NCBI RefSeq assembly: GCF_000499785.1
Contig: NZ_HG726020.1
Location: 310,001-374,000 of the forward strand
Direction: 5' to 3'
DNA length: 64,000 nt
Origin: Bacteroides neonati
GTDB lineage: Bacteria > Bacteroidota > Bacteroidia > Bacteroidales > Bacteroidaceae
Part shown: piece after piece, positions 1 to 7,420 of the stretch
Position numbering within the stretch: position 1 is the stretch's first letter
Layout: the number at the start of each line of letters is the position of its first letter
Notes under the pieces: generated by a model
The model's input: the letters and a program-made list of their open reading frames with translations, nothing else
Told to the model about the DNA's origin: nothing
The model's database searches: none
Translations under genes and position numbers: made by a program

Positions 1-504
1 GGTAAAAAGGCTATTCCGGGATGTATTGCCTGTATGAAATGTATGGAAACCGGACACTGTTTCCACAATGATAAAGTACAGGAAATTCAAGGGCGATTAG
101 AAGAGTTTGATGCTATTATTCTTGGCTCACCTGTTTATTATAGTGCTCCATCGGGACAGTTAATTGCCTTTTTAAATCGATTATTCTTTGCCACAGAGGG
201 GCGCATGGCGGGCAAACTTGGAGCGGCGGTAGTCTCTTGCCGTAGAGGTGGTGCATCAGCAACATTCGAGCAACTAAACCAGTACTTTACAATCTCCAAT
301 ATGCCCATTGTTTCATCTCAGTATTGGAATTCAGTACACGGATTCACTCCCGATGATGTCAAGAAAGACAAAGAGGGCTTGCAAACAATGCGAGTACTTG
401 GCGAAAATATGGCATGGTTGCTCAAATGCATTGAATCAGGACGTAAGAATGGGATTTCACTTCCCAAATATGAACCGAGAATAATGACCCATTTTATCCA
501 ATAA
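1..504 (+). CDS. Flavodoxin-fold NAD(P)H-dependent oxidoreductase, 5' truncated by window edge
   Basis: The reading frame is open from base 1, so the gene begins upstream and only its C-terminal two thirds are visible. Near the start is a cysteine cluster, CxxCxxCxxxxxC (GCIACMKCMETGHC), followed by the segment DAIILGSPVYYSAPSGQL, which is typical of flavodoxin-like FMN reductases where a loop binds the flavin. Such proteins transfer electrons from NAD(P)H through FMN; some carry an iron-sulfur cluster on the cysteine motif. The cluster here suggests that type but does not prove it. The gene lies 7 bp upstream of a lipoprotein gene on the same strand. Start and full length cannot be judged. 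Confidence 0.8.
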   Translation, partial: GKKAIPGCIACMKCMETGHCFHNDKVQEIQGRLEEFDAIILGSPVYYSAPSGQLIAFLNRLFFATEGRMAGKLGAAVVSCRRGGASATFEQLNQYFTISNMPIVSSQYWNSVHGFTPDDVKKDKEGLQTMRVLGENMAWLLKCIESGRKNGISLPKYEPRIMTHFIQ

Positions 505-511
505 AAACAAT

Positions 512-988
512 ATGACTAAAATTTATTTATTAACCGTTTTGTGTTCCTTATTTTTCATTTCATGCAATTGCAACAATTCATCCAAATGTAATAAGGAATC
601 AGAAGAATGTAAAACAACAAAAAAAGTAGAAACTATGTGTAACGAAAAAGAAAAAAATGATATAGCTCAGACAATCGAGTACTATATCGAAGGTGGTCGT
701 CAGGCTAATAGTAAAATTACGGCAAAGGCTTTCTCTGAGACAGCTACAATGTCATGGTCGGAAAATGGAAGATTGAAAAGTGTTCCAATCAGTGTATTAT
801 ATGAAATTGTAGATGGCGGCAAACCTGCTTCTGCAAGCTACCAAATCACTGATTGTAATATTGAAAGCAGTATCGCCATTGTCCGTATTGAATCGCAATT
901 TGGAGATGCTAAATATACCGATATGTTTACGTTGGTAAAAGATGGCAGTGAGTGGAAAATTATTAGCAAAATATACCATGCCAAATAA
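512..988 (+). CDS. NTF2-like (lumazine-binding-like) lipoprotein
   Basis: A 158-residue protein whose N-terminus is a lipoprotein signal peptide (hydrophobic segment ending LFFISC, predicted lipid-modified cysteine at residue 18). A Lys/Glu/Cys-rich linker of about 30 residues follows, then a compact domain from about residue 48 to the end. The pattern (DIAQTIEYYIEGG near its start, DMFTLVKDGSEWKIISKIYH at its end) matches the Lumazine_bd_2/NTF2-like fold, a cone-shaped domain used for small-molecule binding or as a scaffold. No catalytic residues can be assigned. It starts 7 bp after the flavodoxin-type gene and probably shares its transcript. Seven cysteines in the first 45 residues are unusual. 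Confidence 0.7.
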   Translation: MTKIYLLTVLCSLFFISCNCNNSSKCNKESEECKTTKKVETMCNEKEKNDIAQTIEYYIEGGRQANSKITAKAFSETATMSWSENGRLKSVPISVLYEIVDGGKPASASYQITDCNIESSIAIVRIESQFGDAKYTDMFTLVKDGSEWKIISKIYHAK

Positions 989-1046
989 CATTGAAGAGCA
1001 GCAATAAAATAATCGTTGATGATTGTACCGTGAAATAACAGACTAT

Positions 1047-1082
1047 CTATCCAATTGAAGCCACATCACTTCAATTGGATAG
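1047..1082 (+). terminator. Perfect 14-bp inverted repeat after the lipoprotein gene
   Basis: Arms 1047-1060 (CTATCCAATTGAAG) and 1069-1082 are exact reverse complements around an 8-nt loop. The hairpin lies 58 bp past the lipoprotein stop and before the tetR promoter, so it probably ends or stabilises that transcript. There is no clear T-tract, so intrinsic termination is uncertain. Confidence 0.5.
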
Positions 1083-1139
1083 AAGTTAAGAAATTCAGGA
1101 TTGACATAGTGTTATATCTAATATTTTTCGCTTAATAAA

Positions 1140-1171
1140 TTTGGTTGTTTCCGAAAAGTAACATATCTTTG
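1140..1171 (+). promoter_or_regulatory. Bacteroides-type promoter of the first tetR gene
   Basis: TTTG at 1140-1143 and TATCTTTG at 1164-1171 match the Bacteroides -33 and -7 consensus with 20 bp between them. The tetR start codon follows 26 bp later. The 18-bp operator 1146-1163 fills the spacer, which predicts autorepression. Confidence 0.75.
1146..1163 (+). promoter_or_regulatory. TetR operator copy 1 (inside tetR promoter)
   Basis: The 18-bp sequence TGTTTCCGAAAAGTAACA is an imperfect dyad (TGTTnC...GnAACA). Near-identical copies lie at 1845-1862 and 2854-2871, each just before a gene. Its place between the -33 and -7 boxes is where a bound repressor would block RNA polymerase. Confidence 0.7.
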
Positions 1172-1197
1172 TTCCCAATTAGAAACATATTCATTTT

Positions 1198-1806
1198 ATG
1201 AAAGAGAAAAGCAAGCCCGTAGAAAGAGATAGAGAGGCTACCGAACAACGACTGATTGACACCATCGGTCAGATGGTTGCAGAGCAAGGTTTTGAGAAAA
1301 TTGGCATTAATGCCGTTGCCGCTCAATCGGGCGTGTCGAAGATATTGATATATCGCTACTTCGGTTCGGTAGAGGGGCTTATGGCAGCTTATATTCGCAA
1401 GCACGATTTTTGGCTCAATTTTCCGCTGGAGACTCCCACAAAAGAGGAATTGCCCGATTTTGTAAAAACGATGTTCAAAAATCAGATTGAGCAGCTTCGG
1501 AGTAATCCAACACTTAGGATGTTGCATCGTTGGGAGCTATCGTGTAACAATGAGATTATCACCAAACTTCGCCAGCAACGGGAACAGACAGGCTATCGCA
1601 TTGTCGAGATGGCGAGTCAGTTGATGGGCTATCCAAAGGAAGAGGTAGCGGTGATGGCTTCGGTCGTTACAGCATCAATAACCTATTTGGTTATGTTGGG
1701 TGAGTTCTGTCCGGTATTTAACGGCATTCCCATTAATGAGGATGCAGGTTGGGAACAAATGAATGCCGGAATAGATACATTGATAGATAAAGTATTAAGA
1801 GCATAG
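1198..1806 (+). CDS. TetR/AcrR family transcriptional regulator
   Basis: A 202-residue protein with an N-terminal TetR-type helix-turn-helix at about residues 18-60: a GFEKIGINAVAAQSGVSKILIYRYF pattern, shown here as GINAVAAQSGVSKILIYRYF, the hallmark of the family. The C-terminal helical ligand domain is diverged, so the inducer is unknown. The gene heads a run of plus-strand genes (nitroreductase, lipoprotein, barrel). The same 18-bp dyad found in its own promoter recurs before the nitroreductase and before the lipoprotein, so it most likely represses itself and those two units. Targets that include a nitroreductase point to sensing of an electrophile, nitro-aromatic or similar toxic compound; that is inference. 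Confidence 0.88.
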   Translation: MKEKSKPVERDREATEQRLIDTIGQMVAEQGFEKIGINAVAAQSGVSKILIYRYFGSVEGLMAAYIRKHDFWLNFPLETPTKEELPDFVKTMFKNQIEQLRSNPTLRMLHRWELSCNNEIITKLRQQREQTGYRIVEMASQLMGYPKEEVAVMASVVTASITYLVMLGEFCPVFNGIPINEDAGWEQMNAGIDTLIDKVLRA

Positions 1807-1844
1807 ACCGCCCAAGCATCAGAAAGATGTTTTTTTGCCCTAAA

Positions 1845-1862
1845 TGTTCCCGATAAGTAACA
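1845..1862 (+). promoter_or_regulatory. TetR operator copy 2 (before nitroreductase)
   Basis: TGTTCCCGATAAGTAACA differs from copy 3 at one position and lies 7 bp before the nitroreductase start codon. A TTTTTTGCCC segment upstream (1831-1840) offers a -33-like TTTG, and the same segment precedes copy 3. The -7 match is weak. Confidence 0.7.
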
Positions 1863-1869
1863 ATGAAAT

Positions 1870-2838
1870 ATGAATAAGACAATGAATCCCGATTTCTTGG
1901 AAATAATAAGGTATGCAACGAAAGCTCCGTCGGGACACAACACCCAACCGTGGCGGTTCAGCCTTGCGGAAAACACAATAAGCATCAGACCTAATTTTGA
2001 GGTTGCGTTGCCTGTTGTCGATGGTGACAACCGTGAACTCTATATCAGTTTGGGATGTGCAACGGAGAATCAGTTGATTGCCGCTGCTCACTTTGGCTAT
2101 GAGGCTCATATCGTTCAATGCGACACAGCAGAGATAAAAATAGAACTAACCAAAAGCAACCAAGTAGTCAAAGACAATCTATTTCATCAAATTGAGAGAC
2201 GGCAGACCAATCGAAGCGTGTACAGCAGCAAGAAAATCGGCAATGAGCAATTGGAAAAGCTACAATCCATATCACCGAGCGAAAACCTCAAAATATATTT
2301 TGCCGAGATAGGTTCTCCGCTTGCTGACACGCTTTCGCAGTATATTGCCAAAGGAAACGAGATACAAATGAGCGACAAGGCTTTTCGTGAAGAATTGCTC
2401 TCGTGGATGCGTTTTAACGGAAGGCAAGTGAAAGCAACATGCAACGGATTAAGTTATAAAGTATTTGGCAATCCAGCTCTGCCCGACGTGATTGCAAAAC
2501 TAATCGTCCGCCAGTTTCTAAAACCCAATACGCAAAATAAGGGCGATAGGAAGAAGATTGCTTTTTCATCCCACTTGGTATTATTCACCACAAAGCATAA
2601 TATAGTCAAAGAGTGGATTGACTTAGGGCGATTGCTCCAACGTTTTTGTCTTACAGTAACCGAATTAGGCATCGCTTCGGCATATTGTAATCAGCCCTGT
2701 GAAGTGGTTTCATTGGCAAATGAGTTGCAAAAGACTCTGCCGATTAACGGAGAATATCCAACGCTACTACTCAGAATTGGTTATGCAGACCCTACACCTT
2801 ATTCTCCACGCAAAAAGATAGAAGAAGTAATAGAATAA
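1870..2838 (+). CDS. Nitroreductase-family FMN-dependent oxidoreductase (Acg-like)
   Basis: A 322-residue protein with the nitroreductase FMN-phosphate-binding signature ATKAPSGHNTQPW at residues 16-28 and a late segment ELGIASAYCNQPCEV typical of the same fold. At about 320 residues it is longer than classic NfsB enzymes and matches the Acg-like group, in which two half-domains form one unit. It is expected to be a cytoplasmic flavoprotein that reduces nitro, quinone or related electrophiles with NAD(P)H; the substrate is not predictable. It follows tetR by 63 bp, with a TetR operator copy in the gap. ATG at 1870 is preferred; a second ATG four codons on (ATGAATCCC) could also serve. Confidence 0.8.
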   Translation: MNKTMNPDFLEIIRYATKAPSGHNTQPWRFSLAENTISIRPNFEVALPVVDGDNRELYISLGCATENQLIAAAHFGYEAHIVQCDTAEIKIELTKSNQVVKDNLFHQIERRQTNRSVYSSKKIGNEQLEKLQSISPSENLKIYFAEIGSPLADTLSQYIAKGNEIQMSDKAFREELLSWMRFNGRQVKATCNGLSYKVFGNPALPDVIAKLIVRQFLKPNTQNKGDRKKIAFSSHLVLFTTKHNIVKEWIDLGRLLQRFCLTVTELGIASAYCNQPCEVVSLANELQKTLPINGEYPTLLLRIGYADPTPYSPRKKIEEVIE

Positions 2839-2853
2839 TTTTTTTGCCCGATA

Positions 2854-2871
2854 TGTTTCCGATAAGTAACA
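2854..2871 (+). promoter_or_regulatory. TetR operator copy 3 (before lipoprotein/barrel operon)
   Basis: TGTTTCCGATAAGTAACA lies 22 bp upstream of the lipoprotein start. It is the third member of the 18-bp operator set and is again preceded by a TTTTTGCCCG segment, so promoter and operator look duplicated as one unit. Confidence 0.7.
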
Positions 2872-2893
2872 ACAATCAATTAATAAAACCAAT

Positions 2894-3616
2894 ATGAATA
2901 AAATGACATTAGCAGGAATTTGTTTATCGCTTGTATGTCTATGCGGCTGCCAAAAAGAGTTGGTCGAATACAAGCAAGGAGATGTAAAAGTGTACATCGA
3001 ACAAGGTGAAGAGTGGTTGCACGACTTTCCCTTGTTTATGGGGATTAAGAAGAGAAATCCTCCACAGATTGCCATTTGGATGGAAGACGCCAGTGGAAAG
3101 TATCTATCCTCTATTTATGTTACCCACAAAATTGCCACTCAATCGTGGCAGGCAGCAGGTGGTAATCGCAGAAAAGAATCATTGCCGCATTGGTGTTATT
3201 CTCGTGGCGAGCTGTATGAAGACGGCTTGTACCTACCTACAAAGAACAAACCACTTACTGACGGCATATCGGGAGCAACACCTAAAAGTGGTTTTGATGT
3301 AAAAATACGCCCTGTCGGAAATTTAACTCGGTTTGTGGTTAAGATTGAGATTAACCACTCGACCGACTTCAACGATTTCTATCCTGAATCGGCAAAAGAG
3401 GGGGATAGCAACTATACAGGCGGAAAGTTGGGGAGCGGACAACCAGCCCTTGTATATTCGGCTAATGTTGATTTATCATCAGGAGCAAAATCGTTTGAAG
3501 CCGTGTTGATTGGACACAGCAGCCCTGATGGTACATCCGGCGATATTTCGGAAGATTTATCGGGAATAACAACCGCCCATAATATTGTTAAACGCATAAC
3601 CATCAACGTTCAATGA
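2894..3616 (+). CDS. Periplasmic/outer-membrane lipoprotein of unknown function (DUF2271-like)
   Basis: A 240-residue protein with a lipoprotein signal (hydrophobic stretch, then LCGCQ; lipidated cysteine at about residue 19). The body contains NPPQIAIWMEDASGKYLSSIY, shown in part as PPQIAIWMEDASGKYL, and DGISGATPKSGFDVKI, which resemble DUF2271-type periplasmic proteins; this family call is tentative. No enzyme motif was recognised. Its stop overlaps the start of the next gene in an ATGA junction (3613-3616), so the two are translationally coupled and probably work together at the envelope. The TetR operator upstream places the pair in the same regulon as the nitroreductase. Confidence 0.6.
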   Translation: MNKMTLAGICLSLVCLCGCQKELVEYKQGDVKVYIEQGEEWLHDFPLFMGIKKRNPPQIAIWMEDASGKYLSSIYVTHKIATQSWQAAGGNRRKESLPHWCYSRGELYEDGLYLPTKNKPLTDGISGATPKSGFDVKIRPVGNLTRFVVKIEINHSTDFNDFYPESAKEGDSNYTGGKLGSGQPALVYSANVDLSSGAKSFEAVLIGHSSPDGTSGDISEDLSGITTAHNIVKRITINVQ

Positions 3617-4140
3617 AAAAAATATTTTTGACTTTAATAGTGCTTTTCACTGTTTTCGCAGGAGTAAAAGCACAAGATAACGACCGTTTTTCGTTCGCAA
3701 CCACTATCGGGACTGGTATTCCGATGAGTACCCCTGCATCCACTCCGTTTGAATGGCAAGTGTTGGGCTACTACAATTGCAATCAACGATTTTCAGCAGG
3801 TGTCGGCACGGGTGTTTCCGTTTATGAGAAAGCATTAATCCCACTTTTTGCTGATGTAAAATTCAATATCATAAAGCCCCGAAAATTCACTCCCTATTTG
3901 GAATGTGGAGCAGGTTATAGCTTTGCTCCAGACAAAAATGCCAACGGAGGAATCTATTTGAATCCCTCTGTGGGCGTACAATGGGCGGTATGTACAAAAA
4001 TGAAACTGTTGTTTGCCGTAGGTTATGAAATGCAGAAGTATGAACGTCTCAAAAGCCATAGTAACCAATATTTTGAAGCTGAGTTCAAGGAGCAACTGAA
4101 CCACAATTCTATTTCAATTAAGATTGGGGTTTTGTTTTAA
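3613..4140 (+). CDS. Small outer-membrane beta-barrel protein
   Basis: A 175-residue protein with a classic signal peptide (MKKIFLTLIVLFTVFAGVKAQ, cleavage after residue 20 or 21). Alternating hydrophobic/aromatic strands follow (for example YYNCNQRFSAGVGTGVSVYE, and GVQWAVCTKMKLLFAVGYEM), and the protein ends in a hydrophobic-aromatic strand, ISIKIGVLF, the usual signal for outer-membrane barrel insertion. This is the size of an 8-strand barrel. It overlaps the preceding lipoprotein gene by 4 bp. The function is unknown; the context suggests an envelope response to whatever the TetR protein senses. Confidence 0.75.
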   Translation: MKKIFLTLIVLFTVFAGVKAQDNDRFSFATTIGTGIPMSTPASTPFEWQVLGYYNCNQRFSAGVGTGVSVYEKALIPLFADVKFNIIKPRKFTPYLECGAGYSFAPDKNANGGIYLNPSVGVQWAVCTKMKLLFAVGYEMQKYERLKSHSNQYFEAEFKEQLNHNSISIKIGVLF

Positions 4141-4153
4141 TTGAATTACTTTA

Positions 4154-4183
4154 TTGGTAATTCAGAAAAAGTGATTATTTTTG
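4154..4183 (+). promoter_or_regulatory. Promoter of the second tetR gene
   Basis: TTG at 4154-4156 and TATTTTTG at 4176-4183 fit the Bacteroides -33/-7 pattern with a 19-bp spacer. The start codon of the tetR gene follows at 4215. Confidence 0.65.
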
Positions 4184-4204
4184 CATACCGTACTATATGG
4201 TATG
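4184..4204 (+). promoter_or_regulatory. Candidate operator dyad of the second TetR protein
   Basis: CATACC at 4184-4189 and GGTATG at 4199-4204 are exact inverted arms around a 9-bp centre, immediately after the -7 box and 10 bp before the start codon. This is the expected position of an autoregulatory site. Only this copy was noticed, so the regulon may be just this gene and its downstream partner. Confidence 0.55.
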
Positions 4205-4214
4205 GTTTTGAATT

Positions 4215-4745
4215 ATGAAGAAAGTAGATAAAGAACAATGGTTTATAGTGGGTCTTGAAGTTTTGGCGAAAGATGGTTTTGCAAGAATCACAATAGATAA
4301 CCTATGCGGATTACTGCAAATTACCAAAGGTGCGTTTTACCACCATTTCAAAAATATTGATGGTTATATTGATGCTTTGATGAAGTTTTGGCTGGAGGTA
4401 AACACCTTTGAGTTTATTCGTGAAGTGGACAAATTGCAAGACACCAAACAGCAATTACAGCAATTGGCAGATATGGCGGCATACGCTTCAATGAGAAACG
4501 AAAGTGTAATACGGGCATGGGGCTACTCCAACCCTATTGTGCGGAGTTATGTTTCACAAGCTGACGCTACCCGTTTGGAGTATGCAGCCAAGTTGAATGA
4601 AGCTACCGGATTAGATGCAAAACAAGCAATGGATATAGCAGTAATACAATACTCTGTGTTGATTGGTATGCAGCAGGTTTGCTCGGATTTATCGGCAGAG
4701 CAGTTTAAAGAGTTGCAGGATGTGGTTCTTAATAAACTCAAATAA
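4215..4745 (+). CDS. TetR/AcrR family transcriptional regulator (second)
   Basis: A 176-residue protein with a TetR helix-turn-helix at about residues 10-52: LAKDGFARITIDNLCGLL, then ITKGAFYHHFKNIDGYIDAL. The rest is helical ligand-binding domain with no recognisable inducer signature. A promoter and a CATACC/GGTATG dyad lie directly upstream. The DUF2867 gene starts 10 bp after its stop and is therefore very likely co-transcribed and co-regulated. It is not closely similar to the first TetR protein in this window. Confidence 0.87.
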   Translation: MKKVDKEQWFIVGLEVLAKDGFARITIDNLCGLLQITKGAFYHHFKNIDGYIDALMKFWLEVNTFEFIREVDKLQDTKQQLQQLADMAAYASMRNESVIRAWGYSNPIVRSYVSQADATRLEYAAKLNEATGLDAKQAMDIAVIQYSVLIGMQQVCSDLSAEQFKELQDVVLNKLK

Positions 4746-4755
4746 TAGCATTAAA

Positions 4756-5214
4756 ATGAAAGAGATACCTACAAATAGTCTGCTTGCAAACTATCTACCT
4801 GCTGATTACGCAGATAGTTATTCAATAGAAGTACGCAATAAACAGCAGATAACACCCGAAGAGTTTCGCAATTTAGCTTTCAACCAACTCCCCCAATGGA
4901 TTGATTGGTTAATGAAACTGCGAAATGCGATAGTAAAACCATTGGGGTTAGATACTAACAGCAAATTTACTGATATGGTATGTGCAAGTAGTTACAATGA
5001 GGAAATTTTCGGAATGCCCGACAAACATCTGAATTTTCATGTTTCAATGTGGTGCGGTGAACACATTGATGGGAAACAGGAGCTTCGGATTACCACTGTT
5101 GTGAAGTATAATAATTGGTTCGGACGATTGTATTTCTTCGTTATCAGGCTGTTTCATGGGATAATTATCCGGTCAATATTGAAAAATATATGCAAAAATA
5201 ATCACCATAGGTAA
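4756..5214 (+). CDS. DUF2867 family protein
   Basis: A 152-residue protein when started at the ATG at 4756, 10 bp after the tetR stop. An upstream in-frame ATG at 4663 would overlap tetR and add an unrelated leader, so it was not used. The pattern IPTNSLLANYLPADYADSY near the N-terminus, LPQWIDWLMKLRNAIVKPLG in the middle, and a C-terminus ending in FHGIIIRSILKN is the DUF2867 layout. These proteins have no assigned enzymatic role; the family is often near TetR regulators. The protein looks complete. Confidence 0.75.
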   Translation: MKEIPTNSLLANYLPADYADSYSIEVRNKQQITPEEFRNLAFNQLPQWIDWLMKLRNAIVKPLGLDTNSKFTDMVCASSYNEEIFGMPDKHLNFHVSMWCGEHIDGKQELRITTVVKYNNWFGRLYFFVIRLFHGIIIRSILKNICKNNHHR

Positions 5215-5281
5215 AGTTGGCGAGATTGGACAACGCTTGCCCATAGCAAAACGAGTAATTTTACAGCAAATAACTGAATTT

Positions 5282-6124
5282 ATGCGGAATAGTACAGAAA
5301 ATATATACCAACAAAAGGTCAATCAGGTCATTGATTATATCAGTGCCAATCTACATTTGCCGTTGCAGTTGGATGTAATTGCCAATAAAATAAGTGTATC
5401 TCAAAGGCAATTACTCCGTATCATGCGTTCCGCTTTGAATGAATCGCTGTATGCTTATGTGGCAAGGCAACGTATTGAACGGACTGTGCTGTATATGCAA
5501 ACAGAGAGAATGAGCCTGACTAAACTGGCTGAAATGGTTGGCTATGATAATCCGCAATCTTTTTCTAAGGCATTTAAGAAGCAGTTTGGAATATCCCCCA
5601 AAGCATACATAGATGAACTGCAATCCCGATTAGAGGGCTATGTGCAAAGTAGTGGAAATAGAAGTAGTCTTCAATCTGAAGTATGCCATTTTGAAGGATT
5701 GGAATTAGCCTACATCCGTATATTTGGCAAGTATGGCGAAACAGAGTCTTACGAAACAGCATGGAACAAATTAATGCTGTTTTTAAAGGACAATCAAGCT
5801 CTTACACGTGAAACTCGTTTTATCGGATTGAGTTTCGACGACCCCAATGTAACCAATCATGGGCAATGTAGATTCTATGCTTGTGCATCGGTGCAAAAAA
5901 AGATTGCTCCCATCGGGGAGTTTGGAACAATTCAATTAAAGCAAGGCAAGTATGCCGTTTATACTTTAAAGGGGAGTTGTTCAGGGTTGCAAGAGTTGTA
6001 TAATAATATCAGTGTAAATTTTGAATATACGATTCGGCACGGGATGGCTTTTGAGGAGTATATCAATTACTCAAAGGAGAATTGCGAAGAAGATGTAACA
6101 AAGATTTATATACCAATAAAATAG
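5282..6124 (+). CDS. AraC-family regulator with GyrI-like effector domain
   Basis: A 280-residue protein from the ATG at 5282; the frame is open further back to a TTG at 5237. Residues about 10-110 hold the two AraC-type helix-turn-helices (LDVIANKISVSQRQLLRIMR, and LTKLAEMVGYDNPQSFSKAF followed by KKQFGISPKAY). Residues about 130-280 form a GyrI/Rob-type small-molecule-binding domain (LELAYIRIFGKYG, QLKQGKYAVYTLKGS). This domain order is that of regulators such as Rob and SoxS-like sensors, which respond to hydrophobic compounds. The target genes are unknown; the following genes on the same strand are candidates. Confidence 0.85.
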   Translation: MRNSTENIYQQKVNQVIDYISANLHLPLQLDVIANKISVSQRQLLRIMRSALNESLYAYVARQRIERTVLYMQTERMSLTKLAEMVGYDNPQSFSKAFKKQFGISPKAYIDELQSRLEGYVQSSGNRSSLQSEVCHFEGLELAYIRIFGKYGETESYETAWNKLMLFLKDNQALTRETRFIGLSFDDPNVTNHGQCRFYACASVQKKIAPIGEFGTIQLKQGKYAVYTLKGSCSGLQELYNNISVNFEYTIRHGMAFEEYINYSKENCEEDVTKIYIPIK

Positions 6125-6144
6125 AATAATAAAAATTATAAACT

Positions 6145-6612
6145 ATGAATCATTTAGTCTATTGCGACAACACTGGAAAGAGCGGTGAACGTGTGCTTGA
6201 TAAAATAATGAACGGTCAAAAAACAATGGTCGTTCGAGGTGCAGCAGGCAGAAAAATTCCGCATAGCAGAGTATTTGAAGGGGAAGTTTTGTACTTTATG
6301 GAAAAAGGTACAGCACAAATATCCGCAAAAGCAACCGTTAAAGGTATTCAGAACTTTGTAAAACTCTCGGATGAGCAGATTATAAAAACATTTGAAGATA
6401 ATCAGAAAAAACTAACACTCACACTAAAACAGCAGGAACGTTGGCATAAGAAGTGCCTCTGCCTTGTGGAGTTTTGCGATGTGGAAGCAATTGCTCCCCC
6501 TTTGGCTTTCGATCATCAGGGAAATATGGACGATTGGTTGATAATTGAAAAAATCGAAGACGTGGTTGTCGGTACAAGCATCCCGTATAATTATGAAAAA
6601 TCGAAGTTTTAG
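6145..6612 (+). CDS. Hypothetical protein, possibly PUA/ASCH-like
   Basis: A 155-residue soluble protein without signal peptide or membrane segment. The N-terminal part (LDKIMNGQKTMVVRGAAGRK, then HSRVFEGEVLYFMEKG) has the look of small beta-barrel ASCH/PUA-type domains, in which a short 'I.nG.KT.. R' motif precedes strands. That similarity is weak and the family is not certain. It starts 20 bp after the AraC gene and ends 14 bp before the acetyltransferase gene, so the three are probably one transcript. Confidence 0.5.
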   Translation: MNHLVYCDNTGKSGERVLDKIMNGQKTMVVRGAAGRKIPHSRVFEGEVLYFMEKGTAQISAKATVKGIQNFVKLSDEQIIKTFEDNQKKLTLTLKQQERWHKKCLCLVEFCDVEAIAPPLAFDHQGNMDDWLIIEKIEDVVVGTSIPYNYEKSKF

Positions 6613-6626
6613 GCACTGTCAAAGTT

Positions 6627-7394
6627 ATGGAGATAAAATACATTACACTCACAAAAGAGAATATAGACACCGAGCATATATGTTGTGCTTTTTCTGACAA
6701 GAAGTGTTCGGAGGGCTATGAAATGAAAAAAGCATGGCTGAAAAAAGAGTTTGATAACGGATATGTTTTCAGACGATTGGATGCACGAGCAAAGGTTTTC
6801 ATAGAGTATGTCCCTGCTGAAAAGGCTTGGATTCCGGTTGATGCTCCGAGATATTTGATGATAAATTGTTTTTGGGTATCGGGACAATATAAAGGTCAAG
6901 GGCACGCTAAATCGTTACTTCAATCTGCTATTGAGGATGCAAAAGTACAAGGCAAAAACGGATTGGTTACGGTTGTCGGAACAAAGAAATTTCACTTTAT
7001 GAGTGATACCAAATGGTTATTAAGTCAAGGATTTGAAACCATAGAGAAGTTGCCGAATGGGTTTTCACTATTGGCGTTGAAAATAAATCCCACCGCTCCC
7101 AATCCCTCTTTTAAGGAGAATGTTAAAACTGGCGAATGTGAGCATAAAGAGGGCTTGGTAGTTTACTATACCAACCGCTGTCCGTTTACAGATTATTATG
7201 TAAATGGTTCTTTGTGGGTGTTGGCACAAGAAAAGAACATTCCTTTGACGATTATAAAACTGGAGACAATGGAGCAAGCACAGGCATGCCCATCTCCTGC
7301 CACTATATTTTCTGCATTCTACAATGGGCAATTCCTCACAACCGATATGAGTATGTGCGTCGAATCCCGATTTGGGAAAATACTGAATCTATAA
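6627..7394 (+). CDS. GNAT N-acetyltransferase with YoaP domain
   Basis: A 255-residue protein. Residues about 40-150 contain a GNAT fold with the acetyl-CoA pyrophosphate loop QYKGQGHAKSLL (87-98). The C-terminal about 60 residues (PSPATIFSAFYNGQFLTTDM, then a final SRFGKIL) match the YoaP domain found after GNAT domains in YoaP-type proteins. A YTNRCPFTDYYV segment near residue 190 carries a conserved cysteine. The acetyl acceptor is unknown. It follows the PUA-like hypothetical by 14 bp and is followed by rteC after 26 bp. Confidence 0.8.
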   Translation: MEIKYITLTKENIDTEHICCAFSDKKCSEGYEMKKAWLKKEFDNGYVFRRLDARAKVFIEYVPAEKAWIPVDAPRYLMINCFWVSGQYKGQGHAKSLLQSAIEDAKVQGKNGLVTVVGTKKFHFMSDTKWLLSQGFETIEKLPNGFSLLALKINPTAPNPSFKENVKTGECEHKEGLVVYYTNRCPFTDYYVNGSLWVLAQEKNIPLTIIKLETMEQAQACPSPATIFSAFYNGQFLTTDMSMCVESRFGKILNL

Positions 7395-7420
7395 TCATAT
7401 TAAGACAATGGGAATAATCT

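Noticed and set aside
5215..5281. Possible frameshift joining the DUF2867 and AraC genes
   Set aside because: Both proteins are complete and end or start normally, and the 67-bp gap does not encode a missing part.
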